Positions 18,730 through 26,918 of a DNA stretch of 64,000 bases are shown piece by piece. The notes under the pieces were generated by a model. The model saw only the letters and a program-made list of their open reading frames with translations. It did no database searches and was not told where the DNA came from. How positions within the stretch are numbered: the stretch's first letter is position 1; each line of letters begins with the position of its first letter. Made by a program: the position numbers and the translations under genes. The DNA comes from Lachnospiraceae bacterium (GTDB lineage Bacteria > Bacillota > Clostridia > Lachnospirales > Lachnospiraceae), in assembly GCA_022793375.1 (NCBI GenBank), contig JAAWCS010000018.1:1-64000 (forward strand). The letters are read 5' to 3'.

Positions 18730-19557
18730 TTATTCCGGTACAATATCGCGAAGAAACTGCGTCCAGGCCTCCTCGTTCTCGACAAAATACTTCGGGCACA
18801 GCTTACCTGTTACATCGTAGTGGCGAATGACCGACTCCGGCTGCAAATGATATGCTTCCTCCAGCCACTTTACAAGTTTTACCAGGGAATTGTATGTGGC
18901 CTCGGTAAACTTCCCGTCTGCTTCGGGATGACAGCATTCGATGGAAATCGTGTCCTCGTTTCTTTCATTGGAGGTGTAGGCGATCTCATCCAGAGGGACA
19001 CACTGTAAGATCTCGCCCTCAAGCCCGATGATAAAATGACTGCTGGCGCTGGTGGTTTTGGTATCAGCCAGATTGTCAAAATAGTCGCGGTTGTTCTTGG
19101 CCGTCGTCCCCTCGTTTGCGACGTAGTGGACCACGATTCCGTTTACCTGCTCCAGTTTCGTGCCCGGCCGCGAGTATTCACTGATGCGGATCAAATCCTG
19201 CGTCACCCAGTCCGGCACCGCCGGCGCCGCTGTGCCCGAAAAATCCTGCGTTTCCCCCGCGGCCTGCGTCCCCATGGCCGGCGTCCCGTCGCTCCTCTTT
19301 TTGCCGCAGTGCTGAATCAGGGTGCCGACTACGGAAATAATCACCAGTGCCAGCATGATCCCGCCGCTCAGCGCCATTTTCCTCAGCTTTTGTACTCGTC
19401 TCCTGTGCTTTCGGCGTTCCTGAAAGGCGCGCTTTTCTTCCGGCGAAAGCGACTCATAATAGGCGCGGCGGCGTTCCCGCAATGCTTGTCTTTCTTCCTC
19501 GCTCATTCGTTTTCCGTGCCCGGAAGTGCCCGGACGCATCTTTCGTTCGTTGCCCAT
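18730..19557 (-). CDS. N-acetylmuramoyl-L-alanine amidase, membrane-anchored
   Basis: 275 residues. A highly charged cytoplasmic head (1-60, many EERRAYYESLSPEEKRAFQERRKHRRR-like repeats) precedes one membrane helix (about 63-82). The outer part is an Amidase_2 (PGRP-like) domain: zinc ligands are expected from VVHYVANEG, IRHYDVTGKLCP, with the usual SSHFIIGLEGEILQCVP and NEDTISIECCHP segments. Such enzymes cut the amide between muramic acid and the stem peptide. The arginine-rich head before the helix is characteristic of Lachnospiraceae versions. Monocistronic by spacing (133 bp from dusB). Confidence 0.88.
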   Translation of the reverse strand: MGNERKMRPGTSGHGKRMSEEERQALRERRRAYYESLSPEEKRAFQERRKHRRRVQKLRKMALSGGIMLALVIISVVGTLIQHCGKKRSDGTPAMGTQAAGETQDFSGTAAPAVPDWVTQDLIRISEYSRPGTKLEQVNGIVVHYVANEGTTAKNNRDYFDNLADTKTTSASSHFIIGLEGEILQCVPLDEIAYTSNERNEDTISIECCHPEADGKFTEATYNSLVKLVKWLEEAYHLQPESVIRHYDVTGKLCPKYFVENEEAWTQFLRDIVPE

Positions 19558-19690
19558 GCTTCTCCCCCTTTGGCCGCGAAACGGCTGCCCCGCGGCGCCT
19601 GTACCTTTTTCTCTCGTTCGTTCTCTGTGATGTCTACGATTATAGCAAACCCAAACCGATATTTGTTTTAGGAAACCTTACATTTTTCTG

Positions 19691-20647
19691 TCATCTTGCT
19701 GCAGCCCGGATCAGTTCCCGCATGGCCCCGGCCGTCTCCGCTTCATTCGCCAGGCGGCGCAATTTTGCGCTCCCGGGCAGGCCGGCCGTATACCAGGCTA
19801 CGTGCTTGCGCATCTCCCGCACGGCCACTGGTTCCGGTTTGTATGAAAGTTCCAGTTCCAGGTGACGCAGGGCCGTCTCCGCAATCTCCGCCGCCGAGGG
19901 ACGGGGCGGCGCCGGGTTGCCCTCCAACAGGCTTTTTATCTCTCGGAAAATCCAGGGGTTGCCCTTTGCCGCCCGGCCAACCGCGATTCCGTCTGCCCCT
20001 GTTTCCTCAAACATCTGCCGCGCCTTTTCGGCCGAGGTAATATCTCCGTTTCCAATGACCGGGATGCGCACGGCTTCTTTTACCCGGCGAATGCATCCCC
20101 AGTCCGCTTGTCCGCTGTAATACTGCTCCCTGGTGCGGCCATGGACGGTCACCGCCGCGGCGCCGCCTGCCTGCGCGGCTCTGGCGGCCTCCGCCGCGCA
20201 TTCGTCCTCCAGGCCAAACCCCCGGCGGATTTTTACGGTCACCGGCTTCCGCACGGCCCGCGTCATCGCCGATACGATTTTTTCGATCCGCATAACATCC
20301 AGAAGCAGGGCCGAGCCGTCGCCGTTTTTAACTACCTTGGGCACAGGGCAGCCCATGTTTACATCGATAATATCCCAGGGCCCTTCTTCTACCTGCGCCG
20401 CCATATCCGCCATCAGCTGCGGATCGGAACCGAACAGCTGCAGCATAAGGGGACGCTCCTCGGGCTTAGATTCCATCAATTCTTTGGTGCCCTTATTTTT
20501 ATAGTAGATCGCCTTTGCGCTGACCATCTCCGTGCACACCAGGCCCGCCCCCTGCTCGTGGCACAGCATGCGAAACGCCAGATCGGAAATCCCGGCCATC
20601 GGCGCAAGCATCACGGGCGTGCGGATTTCACAGCCGCCGATGTTCAT
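19691..20647 (-). CDS. dusB: tRNA-dihydrouridine synthase
   Basis: 318 residues, FMN-dependent TIM-barrel family. Visible are the N-terminal PVMLAPMAGISD, the catalytic cysteine in DVNMGCPVPKVVKNGDGSALL, the VTVKIRRGF strand, VHGRTREQYYSGQADW and GNGDITSAE-GADGIAVGRAAKGNPWIF for flavin phosphate binding. Reduces uridines in tRNA D-loops. Its start overlaps the DUF6145 gene stop by 4 bp; it ends a six-gene minus-strand run. Confidence 0.95.
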   Translation of the reverse strand: MNIGGCEIRTPVMLAPMAGISDLAFRMLCHEQGAGLVCTEMVSAKAIYYKNKGTKELMESKPEERPLMLQLFGSDPQLMADMAAQVEEGPWDIIDVNMGCPVPKVVKNGDGSALLLDVMRIEKIVSAMTRAVRKPVTVKIRRGFGLEDECAAEAARAAQAGGAAAVTVHGRTREQYYSGQADWGCIRRVKEAVRIPVIGNGDITSAEKARQMFEETGADGIAVGRAAKGNPWIFREIKSLLEGNPAPPRPSAAEIAETALRHLELELSYKPEPVAVREMRKHVAWYTAGLPGSAKLRRLANEAETAGAMRELIRAAAR

Positions 20648-20985
20648 ACCGATTCCTCCCGCTTGCTTTCGTTTGCCTGCGCCTGCATGAAAAACGTCCG
20701 GTAAAACAGTTCCAGCGCTTCTAACAGTTCTCTCTTGTCCTGCCGAAGCTGCTTTATTTTCAGCACGCTGCCAATCTCGTCAAATAAGTAATCGCCTTCT
20801 TCCGAATCCACCCTAAATTCCAGGCCGCCCTCCTCGTCATACGCCAGCGTCAGGATGCCGCCGATGTCCTCCACATAAAGAACGCACATAATCTGCAGCT
20901 CCTGTTTTACCGCCTCCGGCAGCATGGAAAACTCGTCCCCCAAATAGTATTTTTGTGTATAAGAATTTGCTCCGCAAAGAACCAT
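20644..20985 (-). CDS. DUF6145-like small protein of unknown function
   Basis: 113 residues from ATG at 20985, preceded by AAGGAGG; the longer upstream frame lacks such a site and overlaps birA. Sequence MVLCGANSYTQKYYLGDEF...LPEAVKQELQIMCVLYVEDIGGIL matches what I recall of the DUF6145 family next to dusB in Lachnospiraceae. Acidic, no membrane segment. The 4-bp overlap with dusB suggests coupled translation and perhaps a shared tRNA-related role, which is inference only. Confidence 0.75.
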   Translation of the reverse strand: MVLCGANSYTQKYYLGDEFSMLPEAVKQELQIMCVLYVEDIGGILTLAYDEEGGLEFRVDSEEGDYLFDEIGSVLKIKQLRQDKRELLEALELFYRTFFMQAQANESKREESV

Positions 20986-21037
20986 CGGTTTGTCCTCCTT
21001 CTGCGCCGGCCCGTATTGACAGGGCATGCCAATTGCT

Positions 21038-21805
21038 CTACACATATCCGTAAATTCCCCGCACGGAAACCTCGCCCGCATCGATCCGGCGTTGTATGCC
21101 GTCGTTTCCCCGCAGCAGGAGACGGCCCTCGGTATCAATGCCCTCCGCGATTCCCTCCAGGCTCTCGGCTGCGTACCGCACACATACCGGACGGCCGATA
21201 TTGACCAGACGCTGTTCATAATCCGGCTTGAGCCCGCGCATATTATTTGTCAGCTGATAGCGTTCATAGAGCGTCTCAAAATCCTGCCAGATCCGCTCCA
21301 TCAACAGCTCCCGTTCCACCGGACGGCCCGTCTCCAGTCTCAGAGAAGTCGCTTTTTCTCTGAGTTCCCCGGGAAAACACATGTTATTGACGTTTACGCC
21401 GATGCCGATCACCACGATGTTCTGGCCCGCGTCCAAAAGCAGTTCCACCAGGATTCCGCAGATTTTTTTGGTGCCCACAATCACGTCGTTCGGCCATTTG
21501 ATCTGCGGACGCAGGGAGGGAAGCACGGACTCCACCGCCCGGCAAACCGCCAGCGCCGCTACCAGCGTAAGGCCCGCCGTCTCGTTCGGCGTAAGCGACG
21601 GCCGCAGCAGCAACGACATCTGAAGGCATTCCCCCGGTGTGTTGCTCCAGGAGCGCCCCCGGCGTCCCTTGCCGGCCGTCTGTTTTTCAGCAACAATCAG
21701 GGCGCCGCTTTCGACGCCCTGACTTGCATATCTTTTCGCTTCTTCGTTCGTGGAATCCACTTCCTCCATATGGAAGAACGGATGCCCAATCCATCGCGTG
21801 TCCAT
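21038..21805 (-). CDS. birA: Biotin-[acetyl-CoA-carboxylase] ligase, short form
   Basis: 255 residues. Catalytic motifs: the ligase entry VDSTNEEAKRY, GKGRRGRSW (biotinyl-AMP loop), KWPNDVIV and the GIGVNVNN strand; the C-terminal domain ends with GEVSVRGIYGYV. There is no N-terminal helix-turn-helix, so this form transfers biotin to carrier proteins but should not act as the biotin repressor. A biotin uptake gene (bioY, 60408) is in the window, while no biotin synthesis gene is, consistent with biotin scavenging. Confidence 0.93.
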   Translation of the reverse strand: MDTRWIGHPFFHMEEVDSTNEEAKRYASQGVESGALIVAEKQTAGKGRRGRSWSNTPGECLQMSLLLRPSLTPNETAGLTLVAALAVCRAVESVLPSLRPQIKWPNDVIVGTKKICGILVELLLDAGQNIVVIGIGVNVNNMCFPGELREKATSLRLETGRPVERELLMERIWQDFETLYERYQLTNNMRGLKPDYEQRLVNIGRPVCVRYAAESLEGIAEGIDTEGRLLLRGNDGIQRRIDAGEVSVRGIYGYV

Positions 21806-21808
21806 CGT

Positions 21809-22126
21809 TTACCCCCAGATTGTTACAGCACTGACAAAGGCCAGACCTGCCAGAAGCACTCCCAAAACGCAGATTCCGACGCCGGCGGCCAGCAGCATAC
21901 CGTTGCTCCCATGGCTGCGGCGATACGCGGTTATCTTAGGCGTCCCATGCAAAAACTGCATCAGGGATGCCAGAAAAAACACCAGCGGAAACAATTTTTG
22001 GTATTGGGAGGGATTTAAAAATATCAAAACCGCAAAGGCTACGATCCCCACGCACAGCGCCACATGGGCCAGGTCCTTCATCAGGCCGGCCATATGCGGA
22101 TTTCTGCTTTTTCTCTTCAAACGCAT
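21809..22126 (-). CDS. Small membrane protein of unknown function
   Basis: 105 residues. The start at 22126 lies 4 nt after the preceding stop, so translation is probably coupled; the ribosome-binding site is weak. A basic N-terminus (RLKRKSRNPHMAGLMKDLAHV) is followed by three hydrophobic stretches (about 21-38, 43-60, 75-100). It resembles conserved Lachnospiraceae proteins (possibly DUF6637), an assignment from memory that is tentative. Placed 3 bp upstream of birA. Confidence 0.6.
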   Translation of the reverse strand: MRLKRKSRNPHMAGLMKDLAHVALCVGIVAFAVLIFLNPSQYQKLFPLVFFLASLMQFLHGTPKITAYRRSHGSNGMLLAAGVGICVLGVLLAGLAFVSAVTIWG

Positions 22127-22130
22127 GGCT

Positions 22131-23084
22131 TTACTGCTTCTCCGCCTTGGCCAGCTCGCCGATCGCGGTAACCGCTCCGGCCAGCCCCTGGATTTCGGAA
22201 GGAATAATAATCTTTGTCGCCTTGCCGTCGGCCGCCTTGGCAAAGGCTTCCAGGCTCTTCATCTGCAGAACGGCCGCGTCGGCGCCCGCTTCTTTGATTA
22301 CGCGGATACCGTCGGCATTCGCCTGCTGTAACTTCAAAATAGCTTCCGCCTGACCTTCGGCCTCGCGGATCGTTGCTTCCTTCTTTGCCTCGGCGCGCAG
22401 GATCGCCGCTTCCTTCTCGGCTTCCGCCTCCAGGATCGCCGCTTCCTTTTTACCTTCGGCTACCAGGATCGAGGACTTCTTCTCACCTTCGGCCACCAGG
22501 ATCTTCTCACGGCGTTCGCGCTCGGCCTTCATCTGCTTCTCCATCGAATCCTGAATCTCTGCCGGCGGGATGATATTCTTCAGTTCCACACGGTTTACCT
22601 TGATGCCCCAGGGATCGGTAGCTTCATCCAGATTGATGCGCATCTTGGAGTTGATCAGTTCGCGCGAAGTAAGCGTCTCATCCAGCTCCAGATCGCCGAT
22701 GATGTTACGCAGTGTCGTCGCCGTCAGGTTTTCAATCGCCATCAGCGGGTTCTCCACGCCGTATGCATACAGCTTGGGGTCGGTAATCTGGAAGAATACG
22801 ACCGTATCGATCTGCATCGTTACGTTGTCCTTCGTGATAACGGGCTGGGGCTTAAAGTCAATGACCTGCTCCTTTAAATTTACCCGGCGCGCCACCCGGT
22901 CCACGAACGGCATCTTAAAATGCATGCCTACCGACCAGGTAGCCAGATATCCGCCCAGGCGCTCCACAACCATCGCCGTTGCCTGCGGCACGATTTTGAT
23001 GCAGGAAACGGCCACCAGCGCAATTACTACGCACAGCACCAAAAACCCGATCGCGCCATAAAGACCACCACTCGCTAAAATCAT
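22131..23084 (-). CDS. SPFH/band 7 (stomatin-like) membrane scaffold protein
   Basis: 317 residues. One N-terminal membrane helix (about 7-28), then an SPFH domain (about 30-190: IVPQATAMVVERLGGY..., VITKDNVTMQIDTVVFFQITDP, IENLTATTLRNIIGDLELDETLTSRE), then a long coiled coil (about 190-265) built from EAEKEAAILRAEAKKEATI-type heptads. The order fits the QmcA/paraslipin branch. The gene follows an NfeD gene by 3 bp; NfeD-SPFH pairs are widely conserved and act in membrane microdomains. Confidence 0.92.
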   Translation of the reverse strand: MILASGGLYGAIGFLVLCVVIALVAVSCIKIVPQATAMVVERLGGYLATWSVGMHFKMPFVDRVARRVNLKEQVIDFKPQPVITKDNVTMQIDTVVFFQITDPKLYAYGVENPLMAIENLTATTLRNIIGDLELDETLTSRELINSKMRINLDEATDPWGIKVNRVELKNIIPPAEIQDSMEKQMKAERERREKILVAEGEKKSSILVAEGKKEAAILEAEAEKEAAILRAEAKKEATIREAEGQAEAILKLQQANADGIRVIKEAGADAAVLQMKSLEAFAKAADGKATKIIIPSEIQGLAGAVTAIGELAKAEKQ

Positions 23085-23087
23085 TGT

Positions 23088-23528
23088 TTAATCCTCCTTT
23101 TTCTTACGCAGGATCAGCTTTACGCCGCGGATCTCCTTCACCACAGCCAGCTCACCCGGTACAAATGTAATCCCGTCCTCTTCCGCCCGTGCCGTCCACG
23201 TCTTTCCTTCTGCCTGGGCGGCCCCTTTTTCCATGATATTATCCACCAGTTCGGTCACGCGCACAATGCTGCCGATCAGGCTGTCGACGTTTGTGCGGGT
23301 CGTCCTGCGGTTTAAATACCGCATGGCCCAGGGCCTGGTAAACAGCAGCAGTACTACGGAAACGATGACAAACACCGCCACCTCGATCTCCAGCATGTCT
23401 CCCAGGATCAGCGAAACAATAAAGGCGGCCAGGGAACCCCCGGCAAACCAGATGGTCGTCAGCCCCATGGTCAGCACTTCAATGACCAACAGGATGAGAA
23501 ACAACAGCAGCCAATAAATCGAATCCAT
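23088..23528 (-). CDS. NfeD-family membrane protein
   Basis: 146 residues. Three hydrophobic segments (about 5-21, 25-42, 46-64) are followed by a small soluble OB-fold domain (about 85-143: NVDSLIGSIVRVTELVDN...GELAVVKEIRGVKLILRKKK). This is the short NfeD form without the ClpP-like protease domain. It is the first gene of the run and pairs with the SPFH protein. Confidence 0.88.
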   Translation of the reverse strand: MDSIYWLLLFLILLVIEVLTMGLTTIWFAGGSLAAFIVSLILGDMLEIEVAVFVIVSVVLLLFTRPWAMRYLNRRTTRTNVDSLIGSIVRVTELVDNIMEKGAAQAEGKTWTARAEEDGITFVPGELAVVKEIRGVKLILRKKKED

Positions 23529-23635
23529 TCCTGCAAGCCTCCTTTCTATTTCTCTATTGTTTTATTCTAACCGATTTCCCCGCAGAATACAAGATTATTT
23601 TCAAGACGTCACAAAAAAGTAACGATTTGACGGCT

Positions 23636-23676
23636 CAAAAAGGGAGCCTCCTCCGCGGGACACTCCCTTCTTTTTT
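23636..23676. terminator. Bidirectional-looking terminator after the SleB-like gene
   Basis: AGGGAG (23641-23646) pairs with CTCCCT (23663-23668); A- and T-runs flank the stem on both sides, so it can stop minus-strand transcription of the hydrolase gene. Confidence 0.75.
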
Positions 23677-23686
23677 GGTTATCGTT

Positions 23687-25261
23687 TTATTTGCTGTAGA
23701 AGCAGTTGCCCGCCACAATCGTGTAGGACGAGTAATTGTCTACGTTGGCCCCTTTGGCCGAACGGAAATGGACAAAGCTTCCGATATTATTCGTCCCGTT
23801 GAGGGCGTCGGTCGCCGCCTGCACCGCGGTAGCGGAGGGGCCTTTTTCCAGCCGTCTGGCCAGGGCGCCGCTCGACACCGGGCCGAACTGTCCGGCGGCA
23901 TATATCACACCGCTGATCGAATTGGGGTACTTGGAGCTGTTTACACGGTTGAGGATTACGTTTGCTACGGCCAGCTGGCCCTCGTAGGTGCCCGACTCGC
24001 ACTGGATCAGGCAGGCCAACAACGTGGTATCGTCCACCGAGGCGCTCTGGGCCGCGCGCGACGTCCGCTTTACGTTGACGCGCTTCTTGGCGGCTTCCTC
24101 CTCCTCGATCTGCCGGCGGGACTTGGCATTTTCGTAGCTGTAACGAATCCGGACGTATTCCGACGTCACCCAGCCGGTCTTGTCTTCCGAATACTCGATC
24201 TCTACCCAGCCCTCTTGTTCCGATACGACCGGATAGGTTTCTTTGCCGTAAATGGCGCGGATCTTATTCTCCTCCGCCGTCGTGGGGGCGGAACGCACCT
24301 TGAGGGCGTCCGAGAGAACCTCGATCACCAGCTCGCACTCCTTGAGAACCATGGCCCTGCCCGCGTCGCCGCTGACGATATAATCGTTGCTCACCCAGCC
24401 GGTCACGGAACCGGACTGAATCTTTGTCCAGCCGTCCTGCTCCTCGAGGATCACGCCGCCGCTGCCGGCATACATCTTCCCGACCCAGGCGCTGTCCGCA
24501 TCCGGCTCCTCACGCACATTCAGCGCCGTCTTGCCGGTAACGGTCACAAGGAACTGGCCTGCAAAATAGTCGTTTTCCACGCGGGGAGCCGATGTCTCCT
24601 GCGAAGCGCTCTCCGTCGTCCCGGCCGAACTCTCGTCCGCCGCCGTCGCATCCGCCGCGCTCTCTCCCAGGGCCGGTGTCTCGTCCCCGGCGCTCTCTCG
24701 CGCCGCCGTGCTCTCGCCCGCTGCCGCCGTACCTGCCGTACTCTCCGCCGCGGCCGTCGTGCCTTCACCTGCCGTCGTCGCATCCGCAGGACTTTCTCCC
24801 GCCGCGGTTACATCCGCCGTGCTTTCTCCTGCCGCAGGCGTGCTCACCGTGCCGTCCGCCGCCGTCGTGCCTTCAGCCGCGGTCTGGTCCGCCGGGCTTT
24901 CCTGCGCGGCGGTCGAAGCGTTCTCCGAATCCGCCGGTCCCTCCGGAATCTGTACCCCTGCCAGGACTTCGATGCCCCGCATCGACTCAACCGGAACTTC
25001 TGCCGAAGCCGGCTGCGTCGGCTCGCTCTCCTGTGCCTGCACGCTCTCCTGCGCCGCCGCCGTGGTCTCATTGTTTAAAACCGCGTCCGCCGCTAAATCT
25101 TCGCCGGACGCTTCCGCCGTAGTCTTGTCAGACGCTTGGGACGATTCGTTCCCATCTGCTTCCTGATTCCAAGCATTAACACCTGAGAAGGCTGTCAGAA
25201 TCAGGAGCAGGGCACACGCTGCCGCGCAGGCCGCCACTACTTTTTTCTTAGCTTTCATCAT
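23687..25261 (-). CDS. Secreted cell wall hydrolase: low-complexity linker, SH3 domains, SleB domain
   Basis: 524 residues. A signal peptide (about 1-30, KAKKKVVAACAAACALLLILTAFSGVNA) leads into a long Ala/Thr/Glu/Ser-rich linker (about 31-225) of imperfect ATTAGEGTTAAAEST-like units. Two bacterial SH3 domains follow (about 228-290, GKTALNVREEPDADSAWVGKMYAGS; and about 300-365, LKVRSAPTTAEENKIRAIYG). The C-terminal Hydrolase_2/SleB domain (about 400-524) has the candidate catalytic glutamate in LIQCESGTYEGQLAVANVILNRV. SleB-type domains cut peptidoglycan and occur in spore and vegetative enzymes. Start after AAGGAGATC. No YpeB partner adjacent. Confidence 0.88.
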   Translation of the reverse strand: MMKAKKKVVAACAAACALLLILTAFSGVNAWNQEADGNESSQASDKTTAEASGEDLAADAVLNNETTAAAQESVQAQESEPTQPASAEVPVESMRGIEVLAGVQIPEGPADSENASTAAQESPADQTAAEGTTAADGTVSTPAAGESTADVTAAGESPADATTAGEGTTAAAESTAGTAAAGESTAARESAGDETPALGESAADATAADESSAGTTESASQETSAPRVENDYFAGQFLVTVTGKTALNVREEPDADSAWVGKMYAGSGGVILEEQDGWTKIQSGSVTGWVSNDYIVSGDAGRAMVLKECELVIEVLSDALKVRSAPTTAEENKIRAIYGKETYPVVSEQEGWVEIEYSEDKTGWVTSEYVRIRYSYENAKSRRQIEEEEAAKKRVNVKRTSRAAQSASVDDTTLLACLIQCESGTYEGQLAVANVILNRVNSSKYPNSISGVIYAAGQFGPVSSGALARRLEKGPSATAVQAATDALNGTNNIGSFVHFRSAKGANVDNYSSYTIVAGNCFYSK

Positions 25262-25457
25262 GATCTCCTTATTTAATTGCTATATTTTGTAACCTCAAAT
25301 ATGAGAGATGTTAACACTTTATTCTACTTGTTACGAAATTATTACGCCTTTATTACGGTTTTCAGTTTAACAGATATTTCCGCTCTTGTCAAGCCCTATC
25401 CGGACAGAATCCAATTTTATCCCCACTATCCGCTTTTTTTATTGCTGTTTTCCACAA
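25262..25457. other. Intergenic region upstream of the SleB-like gene
   Basis: About 200 bp, AT-rich, between the hydrolase start and the methyltransferase end. No gene seen; it should hold the hydrolase promoter, but I could not fix one confidently. Confidence 0.4.
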
Positions 25458-26249
25458 TCAGCCACCACTTTTGCCCTTTCGGCGCTGCCGATTGGCCTCA
25501 TACGTCAAAACGGCCGCCGCAACGGCCGCATTCAGGGACTCCACCTGGCCGGCCATCGGGATACGGATATAGCGGTCGCTGGCCGCCGCGAGCTGCGGGC
25601 TCAGGCCCGCGCCTTCGTTGCCGATCAGAAAGGCGGCTCCGCCCCGGTAATCCTCCTCGTCGTAAGCCTTCTCTCCCTTCAAATGGGCCGCGTAGGTGCA
25701 AAGGCCCGCCGCCCGCATCCGTGCGACCGCCTCCGGCAGATTCGCCGCACAGGCAGCCGGCAGACGGTATATCGACCCCATTGTGGAACGAATCACCTTG
25801 GGGTTGTACAAATCTACGCAGTCCTCGGAAAGAAGCACTCCCGTTACGCCGGCGCCCTCGGCCGTGCGCAGGATCGTCCCTAAATTGCCCGGATCCTGCA
25901 GGCGTTCCAGCACCAAAACCAGCGGAGCCTTCCCCTGCCAAACCTCCTGCGCCGCCAATTCCCGGCGCCGCACCACGGCCAGGATTCCCTGGGGGGTGCG
26001 GGTATCGGACATCGCCGCCAGCACATGGTCGGCCACCGTCTCTGCCCGCAGGCGGCGGCACAGGGCTTTTTGCTCCGGCCGCGCCGCAAAACTCTCCGAC
26101 GCATACGCCAGCACCAGGCGCTCGACGGGCAGTTCCTGCGCCATTTTTACGCCCTCCACCAAAAAACAATTCTCCTCCTGTCTGGCGGAGGCCTTTTTTT
26201 GCAGGCGCACGATATGCTTTACCTTTTCATTGGATACGCTGGTAATCAT
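25458..26249 (-). CDS. SpoU/TrmH-family RNA 2'-O-methyltransferase
   Basis: 263 residues. The N-terminal substrate-binding part (NEKVKHIVRLQKKASARQEENCFLVEGVKMAQE) is followed by the SPOUT knot with motif 1 LERLQDPGNLGTILRTAEGAG, motif 2 FLIGNEGAGLSPQL and motif 3 IPMAGQVESLNAAVAAAVLTYE. It methylates a ribose in rRNA or tRNA; the exact site is not clear from sequence. It follows ktrA by 1 bp. Confidence 0.92.
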   Translation of the reverse strand: MITSVSNEKVKHIVRLQKKASARQEENCFLVEGVKMAQELPVERLVLAYASESFAARPEQKALCRRLRAETVADHVLAAMSDTRTPQGILAVVRRRELAAQEVWQGKAPLVLVLERLQDPGNLGTILRTAEGAGVTGVLLSEDCVDLYNPKVIRSTMGSIYRLPAACAANLPEAVARMRAAGLCTYAAHLKGEKAYDEEDYRGGAAFLIGNEGAGLSPQLAAASDRYIRIPMAGQVESLNAAVAAAVLTYEANRQRRKGKSGG

Positions 26250-26250
26250 G

Positions 26251-26901
26251 CTATTTTTCCTTTATTTTTTCCAGGCTTTTGTTGCTGCCCACCACGATGT
26301 AGATGGCGTCCGCGTCCATCTTACCGTCAGGGTCTAAGGTAATCGTGACATCGTCGCCGTTCTTGCGGGCGATGATGTTTAACCCCAGCGCGCGCAGGTT
26401 CAGTTCCCGCAGCGTTTTTCCCTCCCAGGCGGCCGGAATCTTCATCTCCACCATACTAAAGCTGGAGGACAATTCGATAATATCGGTAAAATTGCCGGAC
26501 GACAGGTTCTGCCCGATGCGTACTCCCATGGCTTGTTCCGGGAATACTACCTCGTCCGCGCCGACCAGCTTCAGCACCCGTCCCTCAATCGACTCTCTGG
26601 CTTTGGCCAGTACGTAAGGAACACCGCATTCTTTTGCCGCGATCGTAATCAATATGCTGGCCTCCAGGCTGCCGCCGATTCCGACGATCGCCCCGTCCAT
26701 CGTATCCACGCCGAGGCTTTTCATCACCTCGTGATCCGTCGCGTCGGCCCGCACCGCCCGCGTTACCTGGTCGGCAATCTCCTGCACGCGGTCCGTCCGC
26801 TTATCCACCGCCAGCACATCGTATCCGTTTTTCGCCATCGTCAGCGCCACGCTCTGGCCAAACTCACCCAAACCAAATACCACAAAAGATTTTCTTGCCA
26901 T
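26251..26901 (-). CDS. ktrA: KtrA-type potassium channel regulatory subunit
   Basis: 216 residues. RCK_N domain with the dinucleotide fold FVVFGLGEFGQSVALTMAKNGYDVLAVDK (about 5-33) and RCK_C domain from about residue 135 (LSSSFSMVEMKIPAAWEGKTLRELNLRALGLNIIARK). A cytoplasmic ring of this protein gates the KtrB pore in response to nucleotides. Encoded 17 bp after ktrB. Confidence 0.93.
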   Translation of the reverse strand: MARKSFVVFGLGEFGQSVALTMAKNGYDVLAVDKRTDRVQEIADQVTRAVRADATDHEVMKSLGVDTMDGAIVGIGGSLEASILITIAAKECGVPYVLAKARESIEGRVLKLVGADEVVFPEQAMGVRIGQNLSSGNFTDIIELSSSFSMVEMKIPAAWEGKTLRELNLRALGLNIIARKNGDDVTITLDPDGKMDADAIYIVVGSNKSLEKIKEK

Positions 26902-26918
26902 AATTCCTCCCTGGATCC

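Noticed and set aside
21038..21805. BirA as biotin repressor for bioY
   Set aside because: The protein lacks the N-terminal helix-turn-helix and no palindromic BirA site is seen before bioY.
23627..25078. Long plus-strand open frame opposite the SleB-like gene
   Set aside because: It is an antisense shadow produced by the GC-rich, Ala/Thr/Ser-rich coding of the real gene; composition (His/Arg/Leu/Gly) is not protein-like.
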